From Combretum micranthum (taxonomy: Eukaryota > Streptophyta > Magnoliopsida > Myrtales > Combretaceae): 64,000 nucleotides of DNA. The position numbers were made by a program, and so were the translations under genes. The notes beneath the pieces were generated by a model that was given only the letters and a program-made list of their open reading frames with translations, searched no databases and was not told the DNA's origin. The stretch covers positions 682,001 through 746,000 of the forward strand of contig JAMXBD010000366.1 of assembly GCA_024138025.1 (NCBI GenBank), written 5' to 3'. Of this stretch, positions 23,460-34,014 are shown in pieces (the first letter of the stretch is position 1; each line of letters starts with the position of its first letter).

Positions 23460-23468
23460 TCTTCCCCC

Positions 23469-23476
23469 TATATACC
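23469..23476 (+). promoter_or_regulatory. TATA box of the CACTA transposase promoter
   Basis: TATATACC follows the palindrome cluster and precedes a pyrimidine-rich start region (CTTCTCTTTCACTC). The same order recurs at 33150. The tight spacing suggests that protein bound to the palindromes could block transcription, as known for Spm. Confidence 0.65.
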
Positions 23477-23479
23477 GCC

Positions 23480-23792
23480 CCCCCTTCTCTTTCACTCGCC
23501 CCTCTCACGTTCTCTCTCTCGCACATCTCTCTCGCACTCACGCACACACACCGACCCACGCGCGCACACCACACACACTGACCCACACCACACCACACAC
23601 AGACCCACACACCCACACCACACGACCCACCCACCACCACACACACACGACCCACCACCCACACCCACACACCGACTCACACACTAGCTCACCGACGCAC
23701 ACACACACACCCACCCACCCAAAAACGCACATACACTCACGCACACACATCAGAAAAAAAAAATATTTTCGATTAAGTAAATTTAATTATAC
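23480..23792 (+). other. CACTA 5' leader exon, CA-rich
   Basis: From about 23510 to 23750 the plus strand is almost only C and A with very few G or T. It ends in a good donor (CG|GTAAGT at about 23793), and an acceptor TTTGAATGCAG follows near 23880. Open frames in this stretch are composition artefacts. Confidence 0.55.
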
Positions 23793-24823
23793 GGTAAGTT
23801 TTTATTTTTTATTTAATTCTTATAGTATTTTATTTTATAGTAAAATATATTTTTGATTGATATTTTCATTTTGAATGCAGGTATCTGATAATTTGGGTGG
23901 ATTTGATCAGACATTTATCGTACTACAATTACTGCAAGGTTAGTTCAATTTGTTATGAAATTTTTATTCATTTATTTAAATAGTAGTAGTAATATATATT
24001 TAATTTATAGTTATGTATATTAGTGTGTAGTTGAAGAAATTATAGATTTATAGGATATGTGATTACATGTTATTATTCAATCTATGTTTATTATGTTTAA
24101 TATCATGTCACATAGATTAAATATAAATACTGAGATGTTAATATTTTCATGTATATTGATTAATGAATGTTCAATATATAGTTATGTATTTATTGTTAGA
24201 AATTGAAAAAACTATGTATATACTTAGGATCAAATATTTATATATTATTCGAAGCTTGTTTTATATGTTTAGATTAATAAGACATAAAATAAGTGTAAGT
24301 ATTGAAATACTACTTACATATGTAGTATTTCCTGTATATATGTATACTTATATATTTATTATAAGTAAGGTAAAAATATTATATGTATTTACGATCTAGT
24401 GATGGCATATAATTGTCTAATATATGTGTATTGTTTTCTTTTATGATACATAGTGTAAATACAATTATTTAAATACTAATAATTGTATGTGAACAAAAAT
24501 CATATATAGTTACAATATAATAATTATATATTAATGTTTAATACATGTGTAATATGTTTAACTTCATAAATGTATGTATATATGTGTACAGTAGAAATGC
24601 TCCTATTGATATGTTTGTGAATTAATTTATGTGAAATTTGTAGTAATGTATTTATTCTTAGAGGTTCGATAAAACTATACATATTATCTGTAATTGCATG
24701 ACACATATAGGGTTAAATAATAAGTAAATCAAACATTAGTGTTTCAATATTAGATGCTTGCATAGTTATAAGAGAGTTATCCGATGTGAGTTAAATGTGG
24801 TAATTAATTAAGGTCAATTTAGG

Positions 24824-27800
24824 ATGTCTGAACGAAGTTGGCATATGACACGTGATTTGACAACAACGCAATATAGAATGGGGTTAGAGAGTTTTTAGAA
24901 GCTGCTGTAAACCATAAGCGGGCAGATGGACTGATTAGATGCCCTTGTAGAGATTGCCTTAATGGTGCATGGCAATCTATTCAGATTATTGAGTATCACC
25001 TCCTCAGGAGGGGAATGGCTTGGACCTACTCCCCTTGGATTTATCATGGTGAGGATGTAGATGAATACGAGGTACATGATAATGTTGTTATGGATGAAGG
25101 GAGCAATCCACTTGACGACACGCACTTTGAAGATGAGGCAGATCAAAAACTTTTGGAAGATATTGCTGTAATATGGTGATGGCGATGGCGATGGCGATGG
25201 CGATGATATTGACAGCGAAGATGAAAGTAGTGGGTTTAATGGAGATGGGTGGACTGGAATGTTTGAAAAAGCAAAGAGTCCAGTGTATCCGGGATGTACA
25301 AAGTTTTCATTATTATCAGCAGTAGTGCAAATGATAAATCTAAAGATTGATGGGAAGCAGTCTGTGAAGTCATTTAACAATTGGCTTGACTTAATAAAAA
25401 GTTTGTTACCTGCCGACAATTTGTTACCTACATCATATTACGAAGCACGGAAGTTTGAAGCAGTTAGGCATGGATGCAAACATGATTCATGCTTGTAAAA
25501 ATGATTGTGTTTTGTTTCGAAAAGAATTCAAAAATCTTGATACATGCCCAGTGTGTGGGGAAGGAAGATGGAAGCTTCATACAAGGAAACAAAAAACTGT
25601 ACCGGTTAAGGTGTTGCGACATTTCCCATTAGTTCCAAGATTACAAAGGCTATTTATGTGCCGGAAGACGGCTCCAGAGATGAGATGGCACAAGGAAAAG
25701 TATATATCTGTAGATGGTGTGCTGAGGCATCCGGTGGATTCCGAACAGTGGAAAGGATTGGATAACAAATATCCTGTGTTCGCATCGGACCCCCGCAGTG
25801 TACGATTAGGACTTGCCACTGATGGGTTTAATCCGTATGCAAACATGAGCACGACATACAGTGTGTGGCCAGTTATTATGTTTGTATACAATGTTCCACC
25901 ATGGAGATGTATGAAGGAGCCATATATGATGATGTCTCTTTAATACCGGGGCCGAAATCACCAGGTAAAGATATTGATGTGTACTTACAACCATTGATAG
26001 ATGAGCTACAAGAACTTTGGACAAGTGGGGTAAAAACACTAGATGTAGTCGAAGGACGGGTATTTCGACTGCATGCTGCATTATTATGGACTATTAACGA
26101 TTTCCCGGCATACGGTGACATTTCAGGTGGACGACGAAGGGTTATAAAGCATGTCCAATATGTAACGTTGACTGCACAAGTGGCCATTCAAATAGTAAGT
26201 TCCACTATATGGGCCATAGACGGTTCTTGCCTTTGAGACATAGGTGGCGCCATGACAGGGTAAGTTTGACGGCACCACGGAAACACGGGCACGACCAAGG
26301 GATTTCTCTGGATCAGACATCATCGATCAATTGAGTCGATACGAGCATGTCATTTTAGGGAAATTGCAAGAGCGCCTATGCCGTCGGAGGAATGAAGACG
26401 GGACAAATTGGTGTAAGAAGAGTTTGCTATTCCGATTGCCATATTGGAGTGAATTGCACATTCGACATAATCTTGACGTGATGCATATCGAAAAGAATAT
26501 ATGCGATAACCTAGTGGGAACTATTTTTGGTCTTAAGGGCAAGTCAAAAGACACAGAGAAGGCGAGACTGACACTCCAAGAAATGGGTATTCGTTCGAGC
26601 TACACCTGCAGCAACGTGGTGGACGCATTTTCAAACCACCAGCTGCATATACACTATCGACTAGGCAAATGAGAGAGGTGTGTAATTCAATAAGGGATGT
26701 GAAGATGCCTAATGGATATGCTTCAAATATATCATCCTGCTTAGGCGCTGATGAAGTTAGTTTGAGAGGTCTTAAGAGTCACGATTGTCATGTCTTGCTG
26801 CAACGTATTCTCCCGGTTGTCATTCGTGGGGTGTTGGATAATCGCATTTACGATGTTGTATGTGATGTATGTCGTTTTTTCAGGGAATTGACTGCTAAAG
26901 AACTCCGTGTAAATCTTTTGGAGTCTTTGGAAAAAACAATAATCCTAACTCTTTGCAAGTTAGAGATGATATTTCCTCCTGCATTTTTCGATATTATGAT
27001 ACATTTAGCCGTCCACCTTCCAAATGAAGCACGCATATGTGGTCCGGTCCAGTACCGGTGGATGTATCCTGTTGAGAGGTACATGGGAGTTCTAAAAGCA
27101 GATTTGCGGAATAGGGCAAGACCGGAAGGTTCAATTACGGAGTCGTACGTTGTGCGGGAGAGCACTCAATTTTGCTCCTTATATTTTGATAACATGGACT
27201 CAAGAATAAATAGACCCCACCGACAGTGGGACGAACCGCTGGATGAATGTCCATCATCATCGTTTCGAGTATTCACACACCCATACGTTCAATAGGTGCA
27301 TGCACTATAACAGGCTCGGATGTAGAACTCAACAGGATGCATTGGACAGTGTTGAATAATTGCGAGGAAGTGCAACCCTTTATAAGGTATGTCATGTCTT
27401 TTCATTCATTTATGACTTGAAAAGAATAGATGTTCACCAAGATTGAAGATGGACTTCTAATGAAATATCCTACAGGGAGTTTGAGAACGAACTAACTGCA
27501 CGTGGAGCACGCAATGTCGGAGGAATAGTATGTAAACATTTTGCCGAGTGGTTTAAAATAAGGTAAAAACTTGTTGAAGACTTCAATACCATTAATTCAT
27601 CGATATCTTCACATGCAACTTTAATTGTTGACTTGGTATGTAGATTATGGAGCAAACGGCTGTCCATGGACATCAGATGCCAGAAGATCTTGAAGCGTTA
27701 GCTTGGGGCCCTGAAATTCATCGATATAGCTTCAATGCTTGTATCGTGAATGGTATCCGATACAACACAGAAGCCAAGGAGGTTGGCTTAAGATCACAGA

Positions 27801-28318
27801 ATAGCGGTGTATATGTCATCGGTGCAGATGGAGGGCAACAACTTACATTTTATGGCGTTCTCACCGAAGTTATACAACTAAATTATGTGGGGTCGAAGAA
27901 AGTGTTTTTATTCAAATGCAGGTGGTTTGATACGGAGAGGATAAACCAGAAATTATCGACGGAGACCTCATCTCCATCAACACGCAAGGTCATGGTACGA
28001 TAACGACCCGTACATCCTTGCCGACCAAGCACAACAAGTATTTTACCTAAAAGACCCAAGCAAGCGAAATGGCAATTGGAAGATTGTCCAGAAAGTTGTA
28101 CACCGTCATATGTTCACACGTGCTCTCTTCCAAACCGAGAGTATAGAAGATGTTGAATCGTTCGAGCCACCTCCAATAGAGGAGGCAATGCAACAGACAG
28201 TGCAAGGCCATGGACAATTCCAATCAATCGCATATTTGTTGATCTAGGAAACCTTACACGCTTACCCGACCCGAGTGTGGGATGCAGTAGCATAGGCGAT
28301 TACGATTTGGACGAATAG
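24824..28318 (+). pseudogene. CACTA transposase, TNP2/TNPD type, multiply broken
   Basis: The ATG at 24824 follows an acceptor (TTTAG). The N-terminal Transpos_assoc region has MSERSW, then after a one-base loss near 24877 RADGLIRCPCRDC and EYHLLRRGM. A (GATGGC)n run near 25177-25206 encodes Gly-Asp repeats. The central tnp2 domain keeps CPVCGEGRWK, LVPRLQRLFM, LGLATDGFNPYANMS, SVWPVIMFVYNVPPW, PGPKSPGKDIDVYLQPLI, HAALLWTINDFPAYGD, HNLDVMHIEKNICDNLVGT and YRWMYPVERYMGVLK. DUF4218 and DUF4216 parts follow (HWTVLNNCEEV; FNACIVNGIRYNTE; FKCRWFDT), ending LGNLTRLPDPSVG near 28318. Frame breaks occur near 24877, 25165, 25480, 25910, 26130-26240, 26670, 27295 and 27960, partly explained by introns. 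The enzyme is inactive. Confidence 0.9.
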
Positions 28319-28429
28319 ATTGTACGGATACGTTTATTTATATAATTATTATCTATCACATGTACTTTGTTTGCGTAATAATCTCCAGGAAATATTTAAG
28401 TAACCGGTGTTATTTTTTGAACTTGCAGG

Positions 28430-30624
28430 ATGAGTAGCTCCGATTTCATGGATCAGCTTTTGGACGACTCTGAGGCACATCCGGAGCAGTACACTGGTGG
28501 GATTTACAGCTTCATTTGTAAATGTTTTATCTGTCATAGCAATATTATATCAATTTTGGACTCATGCGTTTCATTTTCTTATTTTGTCATACAGGAGGAT
28601 CGTTTACTGCCTTACTTACTGATCGGCAGGTCCGACATCCCGATGACCAGTCGGGTCAGGCGGCTGAGCCACAGCCGGGATGGGTAAATGAGCTGGGGAT
28701 CGGGGAAGAGGTGTTGTACGACCTCCCGGATGATATGCCTGCTCAGGTTGACCCAGATGACCCACAGGCCGCAGCAGTGGAGCGGGAGGAGGCCGCTGTG
28801 GCAGCTCAGCATGAGGAGGCAAACATCACGGTGACAGATAGGCGCCGGGGTATGTATAGAGGTTACCGGGCGGAGGAGGAGTATAGGAGGACAGGCCGTA
28901 GACCGACCATCACTATGCCTGATGGGTTTATGGGTCTCATATGCTCATCTCCGGGGATGGTTAGGTTGGAGTTCTTACTCCATCACAGAGCTTCGACGAA
29001 GTTGTTTGTCCCTGGAGGTCGAGGAAAGGCATGGTCAGCATTTCCCGAGGCCTATCGACATGGCATCATCCGCCGTGTAATGGTAAGTTAATTTAAATGT
29101 AAACATATACGAAAAATCAATTTTTGGCTCTGTCACCTTCCTTTAACACTTAATTTTTTTGGTTCAAATTTGCAGAACAAGTTCGAACTACCCGAAAATT
29201 GGCGGACAATTCACAAATGGTGGGTGGCACTGGACTTTCTTGCAAGCAAGTCATATAGTCAGCTTCGATACAGGCTTAAACGTTATGTCATAGCCAAGGG
29301 TGGAGGCGATGCAGCTGCTAGTAAGCCACCACCGGGTTTCGAGCACAGGTTAGAATGGAGGGCATTCGTCCACTTCCTAGAGACAGATCAAGATTATAAG
29401 GTACGCTTCTCCATGTAGTAAATTACATATGCATAAGTATAGTTCAATTGTTCACTTCTTCTCGAAACGTGTAGTTGCGATCCACGGTGAATGCGGAGAA
29501 CAGGAAGAAGCAACTGTCAGTTCATACAGGTGGTACAAAATCCATGCTCCAGCATGCACTCACAAATGTAGGTATTCCAATTACAATGAATGTGGGTTTA
29601 AATGCTATGTTCTTGTACTGACTTTTTTTAATAATGTATTACAGGATCTCACGCCAATACAAAACTACCGACATACCCACCTAAGGAGACAGAAAGGGCA
29701 GTTAACAGATCGATGGGAGTCGGAGGTCTCCATGCAGAATTATGTTAGTATTTTCGATTCTTATATATATTTTTTTGTAGTATTTCATATCCATCTGTTT
29801 GTATGATTATAATCACCTTGTGCTCATGTTGTTTCAATTAGGAACGAATGGTGGAAAAAAGAAAGCATGAGGATGACATTGCTGCTGCGTCAGGTCAGCG
29901 ACCTAAGGAGGATAAGGTCATCATGGAGGAGGTTTTGGGCCACCGATCTGCCTACCGACGTGGCTTCGGTTACGGCATGCCAATAGATCAACATAGGGTT
30001 GATTATTATGAGCAGCCACGTGAGGAGAATTTGGTCCACTCTGAGTATGATAGGACCAGCCAGGAGGCCAAGATTGAGAAGATGCAAGAGAAGATCGATT
30101 TGCTGATGAACTACGTCCGTCCCCCTACTACATCTTCCTCCGGGCAGTACCCTCCATACCAGCACGCAGCACCACAGATGGGGACTTCCACTTATGGCCC
30201 TGATCCTAGTCAGCCTGGCTTTACGCCATTCACACCAGTCCCACCTCCTCCGTATCCATACCATGGGTTTTATGGGATGCCGAGCCATCCATCCATGTTC
30301 ACGCATCCTCCACACGATCCGACACAGGATCCACCAGGCAGCTCCGCACAGCAGAGAGGACCACATCCTCAGGGGTTCATCCCATGGGCCGGGGGTCCCG
30401 GTTTTGCGCCGTTTGCGTCACAGCCGTCAGCGTTTGGATCGTATGCTTTTCCTGGGGCTCCTTCGTCTTCACATCCTCCTGCCTCTCAGCAGCCTCCGCA
30501 TACTCCGACTCAGCCCGCAGCTGTTCAGTCGACACCGGCTTCGACTCCCCCCCATACAGTATCACAGAGGACATCTGTGAGAGGATCTGGTCGTGCTCGA
30601 CTCCGACAGGATCAGCGACAGTAG
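28430..30624 (+). CDS. CACTA second gene, Transposase_24-type (TNPA-like) protein, apparently intact
   Basis: In En/Spm the second protein binds the subterminal repeats; that role here is inferred. Six exons join in frame with GT/AG borders: 28430-28496, 28595-29082, 29176-29400, 29475-29567, 29645-29743, 29842-30624. They give 584 residues with no stop or shift. An acceptor (CTTGCAG) lies one base before the ATG, so a non-coding upstream exon is likely. Family landmarks follow exon order: MVRLEFLLHHRAST and WSAFPEAYRHGI (exon 2), LPENWRTIHKWWVALDFLASKSYSQLRYRLKRY (seen in part, exon 3), NAENRKKQQLSVHTGGTKS-like segment (exon 4), YRHTHLRR and LTDRWESEV (exon 5). A Glu/Lys helix with coiled-coil spacing (EAKIEKMQEKIDLLMNY), then a Pro/Gln/Ser-rich tail and a basic end, form exon 6. 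It contrasts with the broken transposase upstream. Confidence 0.8.
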
Positions 30625-30829
30625 CTGCTATCGTGTTTTTTATTTCCTCATCGTATTTTATTATTCCGGACATGATGTTCACGTTTTATTGCATTACTTG
30701 TTTCGCACCTTGTATGTCATGCTATTGATTATGATTACCGTCATATTTTGTCCCTTAGTACTGTTATTTCATACGACGAGTACCATGCACATCTAATTTA
30801 TTTAAAAACCATTCAACCAACCCGCAGTA

Positions 30830-31700
30830 TATTAAATATATTATTTAATGTGTATACATGTAGGATATATGTTAACTTGAACTCACCTTAACTTAAACTA
30901 AGTCAAAGATGGTTAACTTAACCTTAATCATTTAAATGAAAATATAAGTCATAGATGGTTAAACTATCTCAATCTAATTCATTTTAACTCATTGAAGTCT
31001 ATTTAATCAAGTTGAACCTCGGTTTGTTAACTAAATTCTTTTGTTAATTAACTTTTACATTTAATCTAATTATTTGTTAAATCTAAATGTACTAAACTCA
31101 TATTTAATTATATGAACCAGTCAACATAACACATAAGCATCACTTATCCATCTCATTATAGCTAAAAAATATCCACTTGTAAGCAAAAAACACATAAAAC
31201 AAAGAAAAACAAGTTGTTAACTTTGCATGGAAAATGTATCAGTTGAAAAGAAATGAAATTTAAGCACTGATAATTTAGCATTTGCAAAATCTCAATACAT
31301 GAAAGTTGTATATCTCTTTCTTATCTTTCCAACGCAACTGAAGTCGCCTCAATCAGAGATCGGATTAAAAAATTATGGCCAAAATACGAAGAGGCTGAGA
31401 AACTGGGATTTAATTTGGGAATTGAAGATCTTAAAATACGATAGGTTATAAATTAACATCTTAAAATAAGGACTTAATTTAGGAATTTAATTTGGATACA
31501 AACATATTTAATGTGAGTTCGGGTTTAAGAACTAATATTTTTATTCAAACAAATGAACTCAAATTCTAGTAAGATTTAGGAATTAATGTTTAGGTTAAAA
31601 ATCAAGCGTTGATGAATCCTCTAAACTATTTTAGAGGATTTTTAGAGGTTATATCAATTTCAAATCTCAAAACCAACTTACTTATTAATTCTAAAAATTG
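30830..31700 (-). mobile_element. LTR fragment inside the CACTA element, minus orientation, internally deleted
   Basis: On the minus strand 31520-31680 matches the start of the LTR at 53588 (ATTAATTCCTAAATCTTA, GTTCTTAAACCCGAACTCA). 31260-31380 matches 54819-54905 (TGGCCATAATTTTT, CCGATCTCTGATTG, GGAAAGATAAGAAAGAGATA). 30840-31090 resembles 55150-55450. The GC-rich repeat part present in the two solo LTRs of this family is missing here. Confidence 0.6.
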
Positions 31701-31948
31701 TAATATTAATTATATACTTTTATTGTAAAAATTTATGTTTGTACTAACAATTTCATAACGAATACGATAAATGTATAATTATCACAATCCATATGAAATA
31801 ATTGACGGTATTGAAATTAATATATGTTAATTTTATATTTTCGTACAAAGTCCAAATCTTCTTTTATATGTTTAATAATATTAAAAATATTCTCAATATA
31901 CAAAATGTCGAACAAATAAATATTTTTACAAAAATAAATATCCAACTG

Positions 31949-32940
31949 AATAAGATTAATTTTTAATCTCATGTACTAGTAAATCAATTGATTGACAAAT
32001 AAATATTTTTATAATTATTATTAAATCTATGAAAACATTTCTTTATAATTATAACTCACCAGTCTTATCTACTAGTAAATAAATTGATTAGAATATATAT
32101 TTTATGAAAAAATTAATATATAAAATATTTTAGTATTAATTTTTAATGAATAAAAGTACATTACTTAATTGCATAAGATTTACCTTTAATCTTATCTACT
32201 AATAAATATATGGATTAATAAATATGTATATTTTTATTATTAAATATTTAATCTATATAAATAATTGAAAGATTTAATTTTTAATTAATAAAAGTACACC
32301 ACCCTATTGAATAAGATTAATTTTTAATCTTATCTACTAGTGAATAAATTGATTAATAACTATATAATTTAAATATGAAATATTTAATCTATATAAATAT
32401 TTAATGTATGTACATATTATTTATAATTAACTTTTAATAAATAAAAGTACATTACCTAATTGAATAACAATGACTTTAATTCTTATTTACTATAAGTAAA
32501 TTCACTAATAAATATATATTTTTTTATAATAAAATTTAATCTATAATATTTGTTTATTTAAATTATTATAAATGTAAGTACATAACTCAATTGAATAATA
32601 TTTACTTTTAATCTTATATATTAGTAAATAAATTGATTAATAAATATGTAATTTCAATATATTAAAAATTTATTTATATAAATATTTTTTATGATTCTTT
32701 TTTAATCAAAATAAGCACATCACACAATTGAATAAGATTAATTTTTAATCTTATTTACTATTAAATGAAATGATTAATAAAAATATAATTTGATTAATTA
32801 ATCTTTTATCTATATATAAATTTTTTATAATTAACTTTTTAATTATAAAAGTACATCACCCAATTAAATAAGATGAATTTTTAATCTTATTTAATAATAT
32901 ATAAGTTGATAAATTAATAAATATTTTTAGTAATTAATTT
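31949..32940. repeat. Degenerate tandem array, unit about 137 bases, about 7 copies
   Basis: The block AATAAGATTAATTTTTAATC, with variants, starts at about 31949, 32172, 32310, 32463, 32594, 32731 and 32866. Steps after the first are 138, 153, 131, 137 and 135. Each unit continues with TACTAGTAAATAAATTGATT and an AT-rich spacer. The core is itself a dyad (AAGATTAATTTTTAATCTT). Confidence 0.75.
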
Positions 32941-33019
32941 AAAAAATTATGCAAATTTACGTAAAATTTTTAGGGACGACGCGGGAGAAAAATAGCGCGG
33001 GGGGAGTTTGGAATTTTTC

Positions 33020-33132
33020 ATTATGAGGCGAAATTCCCCTCATTTTAAAATCTGAGGCGAATTTCGCCTCATTCCCCAACTCATGAGGCGAAATTCCCCT
33101 CAGATTTAACATATGAGGCGAAATTCGCCTCA
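33020..33132. repeat. Internal cluster of CACTA palindromic repeats (4 copies)
   Basis: Copies start at about 33024, 33051, 33084 and 33113. Two are imperfect (CCCCTC in place of CGCCTC). The cluster sits just ahead of a second TATA box, copying the arrangement at 23.3-23.5 kb. Confidence 0.85.
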
Positions 33133-33149
33133 TCAGCCCAGTCACTGCC

Positions 33150-33159
33150 TATATATACC
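33150..33159 (+). promoter_or_regulatory. Second CACTA-type promoter (TATA box)
   Basis: TATATATACC is followed by CCCCTTCTCTCC, pyrimidine-rich leader sequence, a donor (ACG|GTAATTC at about 33219) and an acceptor (TTTTTGCAG near 33305). This mirrors the 5' end of the transposase gene. No open frame follows before the 3' repeats at 33811. Confidence 0.5.
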
Positions 33160-33810
33160 CCCTTCTCTCCTCTGCTCCCTCATATTTTCTTCCCTCTCTC
33201 ACATTCGCTCCACTACAACGGTAATTCATCTTCAATTTTTTTTATTTACTTAATTTTTATATTTAATTTTTATTTATAATTATTTATTTGGATTTATTTT
33301 TGCAGGATTTTATTATTTCTCATTACAAGTTCAACAATATTAAAATCAAATATAATATAAGGTATAATATTTACAAATTTTTTACAATTTTTCCAAATTT
33401 TAGATATATTCTACCTTTTATTTTATAACATTTATATCAATATAAATATATTTATAATATCATAATACGTTTATTATTTCAAATGTTTGATAACAAACTT
33501 ACATACAATATTTTAAGTAAAATATAAATATATTTGTAATATTAATTATACGTTTTTTTTAAATTATTCCAATAATTTGTATTTATTATTTATAAATTCT
33601 GAAAAAATATATTAATTAATTAATAAATTTTAAGTCAAATATTAATAATAAATTTGTAATATTAATTATATAATTTTTATAATATGTGTTGCATTTTTTT
33701 TAAATTCTGAAATAATATATTAATTAAATCTTAATTAAAATATTAATAAATTAAATTCTGAAATTATATAGAATAATTAAAAATTTATTAAAAATGGTAT
33801 ATTTGGAGAT
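33160..33810 (+). other. Leader-like exon, intron and AT-rich spacer without a gene
   Basis: After the spliced-leader-like start, 33310-33800 is AT-rich and non-coding. It may be what is left of an internally deleted CACTA copy or of the ancestral 3' region. Confidence 0.4.
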
Positions 33811-34009
33811 GAGGCGAATTTCGCCTCATTATAATATATGAGGCGAAATTCGCCTCATGCCACGTCGGCTAGTGAGGCGTCGCCTCACTAGCCGACGTGG
33901 CTCCCAGTTATGAGGCGAATTTCGCCTCATAATTATAATGAGGCGAAATTCGCCTCATGCCACGTCGGCTAGTGAGGCGAGTTTCGCCTCACTAGCCGAC
34001 GTGGCACCC
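33811..34009. repeat. CACTA 3' subterminal repeats with two long perfect palindromes
   Basis: Six palindromic repeats lie here. Two are nested in longer dyads: 33859-33901 has perfect 21-base arms around one base, and 33959-34005 has the same 21-base arms (starting GCCACGTCGGCTAGTG) around five bases. The two long dyads are near-identical duplicates about 100 bases apart. Confidence 0.9.
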
Positions 34010-34014
34010 CCATC

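Noticed and set aside
23317..23460. Regularly spaced palindromes as a CRISPR array
   Set aside because: Spacers are short and unequal, the copies sit at transposon ends, and the DNA is eukaryotic.
23344..23856. Several overlapping open frames on both strands in the CA-rich leader
   Set aside because: They consist of His/Thr/Pro or Val/Cys/Gly repeats forced by the C/A-only composition; not proteins.
25577..25891. Minus-strand frames opposite the CACTA transposase
   Set aside because: They are shadows of the real plus-strand coding sequence.
33209..33220. CACTACAACGG as a possible internal CACTA terminus
   Set aside because: It falls at the leader exon/intron border and lacks an inverted partner or target duplication.
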